From: Candidatus Brevefilum sp. | Lineage (GTDB): Bacteria > Chloroflexota > Anaerolineae > Anaerolineales > Anaerolineaceae | Length of the DNA: 9,131 nucleotides | Assembly (NCBI GenBank): GCA_007135845.1 | Contig: SLIC01000230.1 | Coordinates: 1-9,131, forward strand | Direction of reading: 5' to 3' | Part shown: positions 1 to 7,360 of the stretch, in pieces | How the letters are laid out: the number at the start of each line of letters is the position of its first letter | How positions within the stretch are numbered: the stretch's first letter is position 1 | Translations under genes and position numbers: made by a program | Notes under the pieces: generated by a model | Database searches by the model: none | What the model was told of the DNA's origin: nothing | The model's input: the letters and a program-made list of their open reading frames with translations, nothing else

Positions 1-1
1 A

Positions 2-646
2 GTCAAAGATGAAGATAAAAGCGCCATCCGCATTTTCCTGGCAATCATGTTCTGGTTCGTTGCCTATAACGCCATTGAGGCATTTTTCACCCTCTTTGCT
101 AACCGACACCTGGGTTTGGCTGAAGCCGATGGTGTCCGACTGCTGGGTCAAATGGCCTTATTGTTTGTTATATTTGCACTGCCTTCTGGCTTAATTGGCG
201 GAAAAATAGGGCGCAGGAAGTCCATCTCTTTTGGGATTGTGCTGATGGGTTTAGGTATGCTGTTGATGGGAGTCCTTTCCGTACCGTTCCTGACCCGCGT
301 TCTGACGACATTACCCATTTTGGGTGATGTGCCGTGGATTGGCGTAATCCTGATGATTGTTGGCATCGGCTGGGCTTTGGTAAATATCAACTCCTTACCC
401 ATGGTCGTCGACATGACCGATGACCTTCAAATTGGTACCTACACGGGTTTGTACTACCTGTTTTCTACCATGGCAGCCATCATTGGACCCAATGTTAATG
501 GTTGGTTTGTTGAACTGGCGGGACAGGATTATTCTGTTATCATGTACATAGGACCTGTTTTTATGGCATTGGCATTGGTGATGATGCTCGGTGTGCGTAA
601 AGGAGAAGCAAAAATCGATAGCTTGCCTGTTGAAAGCGAGGCTTAA
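2..646 (+). CDS. MFS transporter, SLC45/GPH-like (3' part only)
   Basis: The reading frame is open from base 2, so the gene starts upstream of the window. The visible 214 residues look like the C-terminal half of a major facilitator. They start with a charged loop (VKDEDKSAIR), then show about six hydrophobic segments and a short polar tail ending in ESEA. The loop GGKIGRRKS resembles MFS motif A as repeated in the second half of the protein. The stretches ALVNINSLPMVVDM and GTYTGLYYLFSTMAAIIGP resemble SLC45-type sugar carriers, which bring sugars in with protons; that family placement is from memory of the motifs. The substrate cannot be told from this half. It ends 127 bases before the lipoprotein start, with a separate promoter between them, so it is probably not part of the ABC operon. 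A distant GPH-type (glycoside-cation symporter) relative is the alternative. Confidence 0.8.
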   Translation, partial: VKDEDKSAIRIFLAIMFWFVAYNAIEAFFTLFANRHLGLAEADGVRLLGQMALLFVIFALPSGLIGGKIGRRKSISFGIVLMGLGMLLMGVLSVPFLTRVLTTLPILGDVPWIGVILMIVGIGWALVNINSLPMVVDMTDDLQIGTYTGLYYLFSTMAAIIGPNVNGWFVELAGQDYSVIMYIGPVFMALALVMMLGVRKGEAKIDSLPVESEA

Positions 647-651
647 ATCGA

Positions 652-705
652 ATAAATCTAAGAAAATAATAAATCCGTCTTGAAACATATCTGGTTTAGA
701 TTTAT
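652..705. repeat. 10-bp perfect inverted repeat flanking the -35 box
   Basis: ATAAATCTAA (652-661) and TTAGATTTAT (696-705) are perfect reverse complements separated by 34 bases. The right arm overlaps the first three bases of the -10 box, while the left arm lies upstream of the -35 box. This could be a pair of operator half-sites or a hairpin in the 3' end of the MFS transcript. No T-run follows it, so it is not a standard terminator. AT-rich intergenic DNA makes chance a real possibility. Confidence 0.4.
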
Positions 706-708
706 AAT
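680..708 (+). promoter_or_regulatory. Sigma-70-type promoter of the BMP importer operon
   Basis: A -35 box TTGAAA (680-685) and a perfect -10 box TATAAT (703-708) are separated by exactly 17 bases, the ideal spacing for a housekeeping sigma factor. Transcription should begin near base 715. It lies in the only non-coding gap upstream of the lipoprotein gene and points at it. This is the best promoter match in the window. Confidence 0.8.
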
Positions 709-710
709 AG

Positions 711-743
711 GGGTGGCGGGGTTTTATGAAATCCCGTCAACCC
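711..743 (+). promoter_or_regulatory. Stem-loop at the 5' end of the importer mRNA
   Basis: Bases 715-724 pair with 729-738 (10 pairs, two of them G-U) around the tetraloop TATG. T714-A739 and GGG 711-713 with CCC 741-743 extend the stem to 14 pairs with one bulged A at 740. The predicted transcription start falls at the base of this stem. No T-run follows directly, and the ribosome site at 761-767 lies outside it, so it looks more like a 5'-end stabiliser or a protein-binding site than a terminator. In DNA form it could also serve as an operator overlapping the start site. Confidence 0.5.
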
Positions 744-773
744 AAACCCATATTATTTTTGGAGGAGTTACAA

Positions 774-1805
774 ATGCTTAAAAAACGAATGCTTATCTTT
801 TCAATCCTTATTATGGCCAGCTTATTGCTGGCTGCCTGTGGTCCGGCTGCGCCTGCAGAAGATGGCATCTTGGTCTGCCAGATCACTGATACCGGTGGCA
901 TTGACGACAAATCCTTCAACCAAACAGCTTGGAAAGGCATCCAGGATGCTGAGGCTGAACTTGGCGTTGAAGGAAAATTTCTCGAATCTCAGGAAGTTGC
1001 TGATTATGAGAGAAACATCACCGCCATGATGGAAGACGGCTGCGACCTGATCATTACCGTTGGCTTCCTGATCGGTGATGCCACCGCTGCTGCCGCAGAA
1101 GCCAATCCAGATCAATACTTCTCAATTGTTGACTATGCTTATGACCCACCCATTGACAATGTCGTTGGTCAGATCTTTATGACCGACCAGGCTGCCTTCC
1201 TGGCTGGATATGCAGCAGCTGCCGTCACCCAAACCGGGAAAGTGGGCACCTTTGGCGGTTTACCCATCCCCACAGTGACCATCTTCATGAAAGGTTTTGT
1301 TGAGGGCGTCGATTACTACAACCAGGTCAAAGGCACCGATGTTGAGGTTCTCGGTTACAACATTGCTGATGGATCAGGCTTATTCTCGATGGACTTTTCT
1401 GATCAGCAAAAGGGTCGTGAGTTGGCTGTATCCCTGATGGATGAGGGTGCAGATGTGATCCTGCCCGTTGCAGGCCCGGTTGGACTTGGTGCTGCTGCGG
1501 CCATCCAGGAACGCGGCAATGCCTATTTGATCGGTGTGGACTCCGATTGGGTCGAGACCAGCCCGGAATATGCCAGCATCACCCTGACCTCGGTCTTGAA
1601 GAAAATGGATGCAACCACCTTTGAGGTGATCCAATCCGTTGTTGATGGAACCTTCACCGGCGGCAATGCTGTTGGTACCCTGGAAAATGAAGGGGTCGAT
1701 ATTGCACCCTTCCATGAACTGGCTGGCTTGATTTCAGCTGAGATCCAGGCTGAGTTAGATCAAATCAAAGCAGATATTATTGCCGGCAGAATTACGCTGC
1801 AATAA
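774..1805 (+). CDS. BMP/PnrA-family nucleoside-binding lipoprotein of an ABC importer
   Basis: This is the substrate-capture component, held outside the membrane by lipid. The 343-residue protein opens with a lipoprotein signal: basic MLKKR, a hydrophobic core and lipobox LLAAC, with lipidated Cys22. The mature part begins with the family hallmark GGIDDKSFNQ (41-50), and GVDSDW (254-259) is the usual second-lobe ligand motif. Length fits the BMP family, whose characterised members (such as PnrA of Treponema) bind purine nucleosides; the exact ligand here is inferred. I chose the ATG at 774 because GGAGGAG (761-767) sits six bases upstream and the signal peptide then starts normally. An in-frame ATG at 726 would add 16 polar residues and start about 11 bases from the predicted transcript end. 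Two cysteines in the mature part (35 and 90) could form a disulfide. A hairpin terminator follows before the ATPase gene. Confidence 0.93.
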   Translation: MLKKRMLIFSILIMASLLLAACGPAAPAEDGILVCQITDTGGIDDKSFNQTAWKGIQDAEAELGVEGKFLESQEVADYERNITAMMEDGCDLIITVGFLIGDATAAAAEANPDQYFSIVDYAYDPPIDNVVGQIFMTDQAAFLAGYAAAAVTQTGKVGTFGGLPIPTVTIFMKGFVEGVDYYNQVKGTDVEVLGYNIADGSGLFSMDFSDQQKGRELAVSLMDEGADVILPVAGPVGLGAAAAIQERGNAYLIGVDSDWVETSPEYASITLTSVLKKMDATTFEVIQSVVDGTFTGGNAVGTLENEGVDIAPFHELAGLISAEIQAELDQIKADIIAGRITLQ

Positions 1806-1824
1806 CATCACACATAACCAAAAA

Positions 1825-1857
1825 CGGGTTGGAGAACTTCTCCAACCCGAAATTTTT
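1825..1857 (+). terminator. Intra-operon hairpin terminator after the binding-protein gene
   Basis: CGGGTTGGAGA (1825-1835) and TCTCCAACCCG (1839-1849) form a perfect 11-bp stem with a three-base loop. It is followed by AAA and five T (1853-1857). It sits 19 bases after the lipoprotein stop. The T-run starts three bases late, so readthrough is likely. It may also protect the 3' end of a short mRNA that carries only the binding protein, giving more lipoprotein than transporter. Confidence 0.75.
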
Positions 1858-1899
1858 AATTAATAACCGTTGATTAGATAAAAGAGAAACGGGGAAGCT

Positions 1900-3474
1900 A
1901 TGACGCCAAGCTCTGCACTTCCTGTCCTTGAATTACGGGGAATTACCAAACAGTTTCCCGGTGTGTTAGCCAATGATAATATTGACCTGAAATTACATAA
2001 AGGTGAAATATTGGCCTTGCTGGGTGAAAATGGCGCCGGTAAATCGACCCTGATGAACATTCTTTACGGCCTCTACCAGCCTGATAAAGGTGAAATTTTC
2101 ATTGAAGGTAAGAAAACAGATATCAGTTCACCAACGGACGCCATCGAAGTGGGCATCGGTATGGTTCACCAACACTTCATGCTCATCCCGGTTTTTTCCG
2201 TGGCTGAAAATGTTATGCTGGGACTGGAATCGGTTCATTACGGCGATTTCCTGGATCGCGCCGATGCTGCCAGGAAAATCAAAGTAATTGCAGATCAGTT
2301 TAACCTTCATGTCAATCCTAACGATCTCGTCAGGGATTTGCCAGTCGGTATTCAACAGAAAGTTGAAATTGTCAAGCTGCTCTATCGGGATGCCGAGATA
2401 TTGATCTTTGATGAGCCAACGGCGGTTTTGACCCCACAAGAAGCAGATGAGTTTTTTGCCATTATGCGTTCTCTTTCTGAAAAGGGAAAATCCATCATCT
2501 TCATCACCCACAAATTGCGTGAGGTGCTGGAAGTGTCCGATCGCATTATGGTCATCCGAAATGGGGCTGTTGTTGGTGAGACCACGCCAGGTGAAGCTGA
2601 TAAAAATAGCCTTGCTGCCATGATGGTCGGCAGAGACGTAAGCCTAACTGTGAATAAGATAAAAAGTGATCCAGGTGAGGTCGTAATCGGTATTGAGGAG
2701 CTGGTCGTTGCCGATGCCTACAGAAATGTGGTTGTGGATAAAGTATCCCTGAACGTACGCGCCGGTGAAATTTTCGGTATCGCTGGTGTTCAGGGTAACG
2801 GTCAAACTGAGCTGGTTGAAGCCATTACCGGGTTACGCAAACCGGAAGGCGGCAGCATCACTTTATTGGGTCAAGACATTACCAGGTCAACACCACGCAA
2901 GATCACTGAATTAGGCTCAGCCCATGTCCCTGAGGACCGCCAGGCGGATGGGTTGGTATTACCCTTCCCCATTGCAGAAAACCTGGTCCTGTGCACGTAT
3001 TATAAGGAACCATTTTCCAAAGGCCCTATCCTGCAGTATGAAACCATCCTCAATCATGCCAACCAATTGATCAGTGATTTTGACGTACGCACACCCAGCG
3101 CGCTGACACCCGTTGGCACCCTTTCCGGTGGTAATCAGCAAAAGGTGATCATCGCCCGTGAACTTTCTCGCCCCATTCAATTCCTGATGGCATCACAACC
3201 CACCCGCGGTCTGGATGTTGGCTCGATCGAGTACATCCACAACCGCATCCTGCAGAAACGTGATGAAGGGTGTGCTGTACTGCTTGTCTCACCTGAATTG
3301 GATGAAATTATGCAGCTCTCAGATCGCATCGCAGTGATGTATCGTGGAAAAATATTAGCAGTTGTGGAAGGAAAATATGCCACGAAGGAACAGATCGGTT
3401 TATTAATGGCTGGTGTCATACCAGAAGAAGATATGACATCTGAAGAAATGCAAGTTGTTGAAAGAACCTTTTAG
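1900..3474 (+). CDS. Tandem-domain ATPase of the BMP-type nucleoside importer
   Basis: This cytoplasmic motor of 524 residues has two ATP-binding domains, the arrangement of sugar (RbsA) and nucleoside (NupO-like) importers. Domain 1 has Walker A GENGAGKST (42-50), the HQH Q-loop region (90-92), an LPVGIQQK signature (147-154), Walker B with DEPT (171-174) and switch His204. Domain 2 has a Walker A without lysine (GVQGNGQTE, 296-304), a full LSGGNQQK signature (408-415), a Walker B reading SQPT (432-435) instead of DEPT, and VSPELDE where a switch histidine would be. Only the first domain therefore carries intact catalytic residues. Degeneration of the second is usual in this family, and the two domains still form paired sites. 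A weak ribosome site (GGGGA, 1891-1895) precedes the ATG. A 12-base gap leads to the first permease, so the genes are co-transcribed. Confidence 0.94.
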   Translation: MTPSSALPVLELRGITKQFPGVLANDNIDLKLHKGEILALLGENGAGKSTLMNILYGLYQPDKGEIFIEGKKTDISSPTDAIEVGIGMVHQHFMLIPVFSVAENVMLGLESVHYGDFLDRADAARKIKVIADQFNLHVNPNDLVRDLPVGIQQKVEIVKLLYRDAEILIFDEPTAVLTPQEADEFFAIMRSLSEKGKSIIFITHKLREVLEVSDRIMVIRNGAVVGETTPGEADKNSLAAMMVGRDVSLTVNKIKSDPGEVVIGIEELVVADAYRNVVVDKVSLNVRAGEIFGIAGVQGNGQTELVEAITGLRKPEGGSITLLGQDITRSTPRKITELGSAHVPEDRQADGLVLPFPIAENLVLCTYYKEPFSKGPILQYETILNHANQLISDFDVRTPSALTPVGTLSGGNQQKVIIARELSRPIQFLMASQPTRGLDVGSIEYIHNRILQKRDEGCAVLLVSPELDEIMQLSDRIAVMYRGKILAVVEGKYATKEQIGLLMAGVIPEEDMTSEEMQVVERTF

Positions 3475-3486
3475 TGAGGAGCGTCT

Positions 3487-4788
3487 ATGAAACGCAAACC
3501 TAAGCATAGCACTTCTAATAAAATTGATGAGGTTGGTGAAACCCTAATTGAAGAAATCAATCAAACCGATCAGGAAGAAGCAACTCAAAAGCGGTCCATT
3601 TGGCGTGTGATATCCATCCCGGTTCTGGCAATCCTGACTGGATTGATCATTGGCGCCATTCTGATTGCAGCAACCAGCACAACGGTGTATGCAGCCTTTG
3701 AAGACTCCTTTTGGGTGGGTTTAGGCACTGCCTTCCAGGAGATTTACAGGGCTTATGAGGCTTTATTCACCGGTTCTATTGGTGATCCAGTCAGGATCAT
3801 CAATGCACTCAGGTCTGGCGAGGAGCGTGCGATTCGTTCTGCATTCAATCCCTTTTTAGAGAGTTTGGTACAAACAACACCGTATATCTTTGCTGGTCTG
3901 GCTGTGGCACTCGGATTTCGTTCTGGGTTATTCAACATCGGGGTTGAAGGTCAGCTGTTTATTGGTGCCGCCTGTGCGACATTTGTCGGTTATGCCCTCA
4001 CGGGTCTGCCGTGGATTATTCATATGCCCCTGGCATTTCTTGCTGGTGCATTGGGAGGTGCCTTTTGGGGCTTCATCCCGGGTTTACTAAAAGCAACCAC
4101 AGGTGGTCACGAGGTAATCAATACCATCATGATGAACTGGATTGCCTTCCGCCTGACCGAATGGCTGCTTTCCGGGCCGATGAACCGCCCCGGAGCAGAC
4201 GGTATGCCCCTCAGCCCCATCATTGAGAGAAGCGCTCAGATCCCCCAGTTCTTCCAAACCCCCATCCGCTTCCACCTGGGATTCTTTTTTGCACTGGGGT
4301 TTGCCTGGCTCGTCTGGTGGTTCTTGTTTAAGACCAAATGGGGCTTAAATCTGCGCACGGTAGGCGCTAACCCCCGAGCAGCCAGATACGCCGGCTTGAA
4401 TGTGACAAAATCCTTTATTATCGGTATGTCGCTTTCAGGTGCGCTGGCAGGATTAGCTGGTGCTGTTCAGATCCTAGCAGTCAACCGCAGCATGGCGCTG
4501 GGGTTATCTTCTGGATATGGCTTTGACAGCATCGCCCTGGCGTTGATTGGCAATAACCATCCCCTGGGTGTTGTGCTGGCATCCCTTTTATTCGGGGTCT
4601 TACGCAATGGTGCCACCCGCATGATGGTCGTCTCCAGAATTCCAATCGACATTATTGACGTCTTACAAGCCATCATCTTGATGTTTGTGGCTGCACCAGC
4701 CATCATCCGCAGCCTTTACCGGCTTCGAAAACCTAAACACGAAGAAGAAACGGTCTTCGTTAGTGGTTGGGGAGGAGGTCAAACATGA
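3487..4788 (+). CDS. BMP-type ABC importer permease 1 (NupP-like)
   Basis: This membrane subunit of 433 residues belongs to the branched-chain amino acid/sugar/nucleoside permease superfamily (BPD_transp_2). About 38 polar, rather acidic residues come first, then a first helix near 40-62. The conserved core starts near residue 125. Recognisable family stretches are LGFRSGLFNIGVEGQLFIG (142-160), the cytoplasmic GGHEVINTIMMN (206-217), expected to touch the ATPase, GANPRAARYAGL (293-304) and GYGFDSIALALIG (343-355). The C-terminus is a basic then polar tail. GAGGAG (3476-3481) is a good ribosome site for the ATG at 3487. The stop overlaps the next start as ATGA (4785-4788), a sign of coupled translation with its partner. 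It pairs with permease 2 to make a heterodimeric channel; purine nucleoside is the likely cargo by family. Confidence 0.93.
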   Translation: MKRKPKHSTSNKIDEVGETLIEEINQTDQEEATQKRSIWRVISIPVLAILTGLIIGAILIAATSTTVYAAFEDSFWVGLGTAFQEIYRAYEALFTGSIGDPVRIINALRSGEERAIRSAFNPFLESLVQTTPYIFAGLAVALGFRSGLFNIGVEGQLFIGAACATFVGYALTGLPWIIHMPLAFLAGALGGAFWGFIPGLLKATTGGHEVINTIMMNWIAFRLTEWLLSGPMNRPGADGMPLSPIIERSAQIPQFFQTPIRFHLGFFFALGFAWLVWWFLFKTKWGLNLRTVGANPRAARYAGLNVTKSFIIGMSLSGALAGLAGAVQILAVNRSMALGLSSGYGFDSIALALIGNNHPLGVVLASLLFGVLRNGATRMMVVSRIPIDIIDVLQAIILMFVAAPAIIRSLYRLRKPKHEEETVFVSGWGGGQT

Positions 4789-6062
4789 CGAATTCTACAC
4801 AAACCATCGAACACCGCAGGATATACGAGATTTCACCAACCCGCAAACTTGTGGTTGGAATCGCAGAATTGTTCATCGCAGCCGTGATCCTGTTCGGATT
4901 CGTCCTCAATACGGCACCAGGTACCCTCACAAGGTTTGTAATGACTCCCGGTGGGATCGATATCGGCACCATGCCCGATTGGGTCATACCAACCCTGCCA
5001 ACTTTGATCCTCCTTTTCGCCCTTTCTGTCGTCATTGGGGTCTACCAGCTCATGCGCGGCTTTGGACGGGCAACCAACGGCATGGTTGGTTTGTGTGGAT
5101 TATTCCTGATCTTCAGCTTCATCACCTGGCAAGCTGGCGGCAGATCAGTCAACCTGGGAGGCATGCTGACCAGTGCCGTTCTCCTGGCAGTTCCGATCAC
5201 CATGGGCGCCTTTTCAGGTATTCTTTCTGAGCGGGCTGGGGTGATCAATATTGCCATTGAGGGTATGATGTTGATGGCTTCGATGGTCGGTGCCGTCATT
5301 GGCAGCATTACCAATAGTGCCTGGATCGGTTTGCTGGCTGCAGTTCTTTCGGGTTTACTGCTCAGCCTGATTCACGGCGTCCTATCGATAAAATACAAGA
5401 TCAACCAGATTATATCGGGTACGGTAATCAACATCTTCTCAGCAGGGCTGACGGGCTTCCTGTCTCAGACCTACTTATACACCAACCAGGCGCTCAACAA
5501 TCCCCCCATGTTCACCCGCATCCAGATCCCCCTCTTGGCGCGGATCCCCCTGCTCGGGCCAATGTTCTTCAACACAAATGTCTTCGTTTACATGATGTTC
5601 TTCTTCTTAATTTTGATCCAGGTCGCGCTTTTCTCCACCCGTTGGGGTTTACGCCTTCGATCCGTCGGAGAACACCCGCGCGCAGCCGATACCCTCGGCA
5701 TCAACGTCATCAGAACGCGCTATGTCGCCGTCTTGCTCAGCGGTCTGGTTGCTGGCATTGCTGGTGCATTTTTCACCCTCGGCTCAGTCGGACGGTTTAA
5801 TGAAGGTATGACAGCTGGCAAAGGCTTTATCGGCTTGGCGGCCATGATCTTTGGCAACTGGCGTCCGATGGGTGCACTGGGTGCCGGGTTCATCTTTGGT
5901 TTTGCGGACGCCATCGGTTCCAGGCTGATGCTATTAGGCAGCGCAATCCCACCGCAGATCATGGCGATGTCACCCTATATCATCACCATGATCGTCCTGG
6001 CAGGGTTCATCGGCAAAGGCGATATGCCCGCCGCTGATGGAGAACCCTACGAGAAAGAATAG
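4785..6062 (+). CDS. BMP-type ABC importer permease 2 (NupQ-like) with extended N-terminus
   Basis: This is the second membrane subunit, 425 residues. The family core is clear from about residue 125: SERAGVINIAIEGMMLMAS (148-166), VGEHPRAADTLGINV (294-308), GFIGLAAMIFGNW (347-359) and SPYIITMIVLAGF (396-408). Family members I know are about 300-320 residues. Here a further 120 or so precede the core, with likely membrane helices near 22-42, 66-88 and 99-118. I placed the start at ATG 4785: GGAGGAGG (4771-4778) lies six bases upstream, and it overlaps the stop of permease 1 by four bases. A TTG at 4767 in the same frame has no such support. The gene ends the operon, with a terminator 35 bases after the stop. 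The extension is in frame and continuous, so it is not a frameshift product. Confidence 0.93.
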   Translation: MTNSTQTIEHRRIYEISPTRKLVVGIAELFIAAVILFGFVLNTAPGTLTRFVMTPGGIDIGTMPDWVIPTLPTLILLFALSVVIGVYQLMRGFGRATNGMVGLCGLFLIFSFITWQAGGRSVNLGGMLTSAVLLAVPITMGAFSGILSERAGVINIAIEGMMLMASMVGAVIGSITNSAWIGLLAAVLSGLLLSLIHGVLSIKYKINQIISGTVINIFSAGLTGFLSQTYLYTNQALNNPPMFTRIQIPLLARIPLLGPMFFNTNVFVYMMFFFLILIQVALFSTRWGLRLRSVGEHPRAADTLGINVIRTRYVAVLLSGLVAGIAGAFFTLGSVGRFNEGMTAGKGFIGLAAMIFGNWRPMGALGAGFIFGFADAIGSRLMLLGSAIPPQIMAMSPYIITMIVLAGFIGKGDMPAADGEPYEKE

Positions 6063-6096
6063 GTTTCACGTTATTCACAATCGATCAAAAGTACTG

Positions 6097-6129
6097 ACCA
6101 CCTGCCCATTAATGGATCAGGTGGTTTTT
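6097..6129 (+). terminator. Rho-independent terminator of the importer operon
   Basis: ACCACCTG (6097-6104) pairs with CAGGTGGT (6118-6125). The loop contains a second small stem, CCAT/ATGG (6106-6109 with 6112-6115). A run of five T (6125-6129) follows directly. It lies 35 bases after the last permease stop and closes the operon. Confidence 0.85.
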
Positions 6130-6160
6130 GATTTTAATCAGAGTATAATCAAAATTGATA
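6126..6160. promoter_or_regulatory. Candidate promoter -10 and clustered TTGAT dyads upstream of the cysteine desulfurase
   Basis: A TATAAT box lies at 6144-6149, 31 bases before the desulfurase ATG, but no good -35 box stands at the right distance (TGGTTT at 6122-6127 is the nearest). Two imperfect dyads surround it: TGATT-TT-AATCA (6129-6140) and ATCAA-AA-TTGAT (6148-6159). In addition, TTTTGATT (6126-6133) is the reverse complement of AATCAAAA (6147-6154). A regulator could bind here, but the region is very AT-rich. Confidence 0.35.
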
Positions 6161-6180
6161 GAAATAATTATAAGAGAGCC

Positions 6181-7341
6181 ATGAAAAATACCCAGCCGAT
6201 TTACCTTGACTATAACGCCACCACACCCCTGACCCCCTTTGTAAAAGCCGCCATGCGCCCTTTCTTGGAGGAGCACTTTGGCAATCCATCCTCTTCCCAC
6301 TTTTATGGCCGCATCACCAACGATGCTGTGAAAAAAGCCCGTCACCAGGTAGCAGCTTTACTCAACGCAACCCCTGAAGACATCATCTTCACCAGCGGCG
6401 GTACGGAATCAAATAACATTGCCATCCAAGGTGTAGCTCGTGCTTGTCAGAACCGGGGCAGACACATCATTATCTCAGCTGTTGAGCATCCTGCAGTGAC
6501 CGAAGTTGGCCTTTATCTCGCTGCCCAGGGATACACGATCACCACCCTGCCGGTTGATGGGTACGGGCAGGTTTCTCCGACGGACCTGGCTGAAGCCCTG
6601 ACTCCTGAGACCATCCTGGTCAGCATTATGCACGCCAATAACGAAGTAGGCACCATCCAGCCCATCAAAGACCTGGCTACCCTGGCGCACCAAGCTGGCG
6701 CGCTGTTCCATACCGATGCCGCACAGTCTGTTGGGAAAATCCCGGTAGATGTGATTGAAATGGGTGTTGACCTGTTATCGATTGCCGGGCACAAGCTCTA
6801 TGCACCTAAAGGAGTCGGCGCATTATATATTAAGAAAGGTGTTTCCCTGGAAAAAATCACCTTTGGTGCCAATCACGAACGCAATCTGCGCCCTGGCACG
6901 GAGAATGTCCTTGAAATTGTCGGCCTCGGTGCTGCCTCAGAAGAGTCATACCTTAAATTGCAAGATCGGATGGTGCACCTCACAGCCCTGCGCGATCGTC
7001 TGCACACCGGTCTGGAAACCGCCCTGCCTCCTGGAACAACCCGCTTAAACGGTCACCCGGTCGAACGCCTGCCAAATACCCTCAACCTGTCCTTTATAAA
7101 CCAGGAAGCGAATCACCTCCTTGATCGTATCCAGGATGCTGTAGCCGCATCCGCCGGCGCAGCCTGTCATGCTGATCAGGTCAACATCTCCAGCGTCCTG
7201 ACAGCGATGGCTGTCCCTCTGGAGTGGGCCAAAGGCGCGCTGCGTTTTTCTGTTGGCACAATGACCACCAACGAAGAAATTGACCGTGCTGTTGAGGTAA
7301 TTTCTCAAGCCATTATCAACAAAGAACCAACCAACTCTTAA
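6181..7341 (+). CDS. Cysteine desulfurase (NifS/IscS-like, class V aminotransferase fold)
   Basis: This pyridoxal-phosphate enzyme removes sulfur from cysteine as an enzyme-bound persulfide, leaving alanine. It supplies sulfur for iron-sulfur clusters or tRNA thiolation. The 386-residue protein shows YLDYNATTP (8-16), GNPSSSH (34-40), TSGGTESNN (71-79), His103 stacking on the cofactor (VEHPAV), HTDAAQ with Asp179, the cofactor lysine in AGHKLYAPKG (Lys205), RPGTEN (237-242) and the catalytic Cys329 in SAGAACHAD. All expected catalytic residues are present. I chose the ATG at 6181, which matches the usual family N-terminus. An in-frame ATG at 6037 would lie inside the permease gene and read through the terminator. 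The ribosome site is weak (AAGAGAG, 6172-6178). No scaffold, IscR or tRNA-thiolase gene is adjacent, so the sulfur acceptor is unknown. A Ddn-like gene follows after 19 bases and is probably co-transcribed. Confidence 0.92.
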   Translation: MKNTQPIYLDYNATTPLTPFVKAAMRPFLEEHFGNPSSSHFYGRITNDAVKKARHQVAALLNATPEDIIFTSGGTESNNIAIQGVARACQNRGRHIIISAVEHPAVTEVGLYLAAQGYTITTLPVDGYGQVSPTDLAEALTPETILVSIMHANNEVGTIQPIKDLATLAHQAGALFHTDAAQSVGKIPVDVIEMGVDLLSIAGHKLYAPKGVGALYIKKGVSLEKITFGANHERNLRPGTENVLEIVGLGAASEESYLKLQDRMVHLTALRDRLHTGLETALPPGTTRLNGHPVERLPNTLNLSFINQEANHLLDRIQDAVAASAGAACHADQVNISSVLTAMAVPLEWAKGALRFSVGTMTTNEEIDRAVEVISQAIINKEPTNS

Positions 7342-7360
7342 TCCAAATGGAGGAAAACCC

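Noticed and set aside
647..773. A possible purine riboswitch ahead of the importer operon
   Set aside because: The predicted leader is only about 59 bases and holds a single hairpin; I could not find the three-way-junction layout of a purine aptamer.
2338..2363. Unusual LPVGIQQ in place of LSGGQ in the first ATPase domain
   Set aside because: This form is typical of the BMP-family ATPases, so it supports the assignment rather than being an anomaly.
2786..3330. Loss of Walker A lysine, Walker B Asp-Glu and switch His in the second ATPase domain as possible gene decay
   Set aside because: Tandem ATPases of the BMP nucleoside and sugar importers usually have a degenerate second domain; the signature LSGGNQQK is intact and the frame is open.
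4685..5230. A long alternative-frame ORF across the junction of the two permease genes, and several antisense ORFs throughout
   Set aside because: They are shadows of well-supported genes, with low-complexity or Arg/His/Pro-rich products and no ribosome sites or family resemblance.
6037..6180. Upstream extension of the cysteine desulfurase frame to an ATG at 6037
   Set aside because: It would overlap the permease gene, cross the terminator hairpin and add 48 residues with no resemblance to the family; the protein begins normally at 6181.
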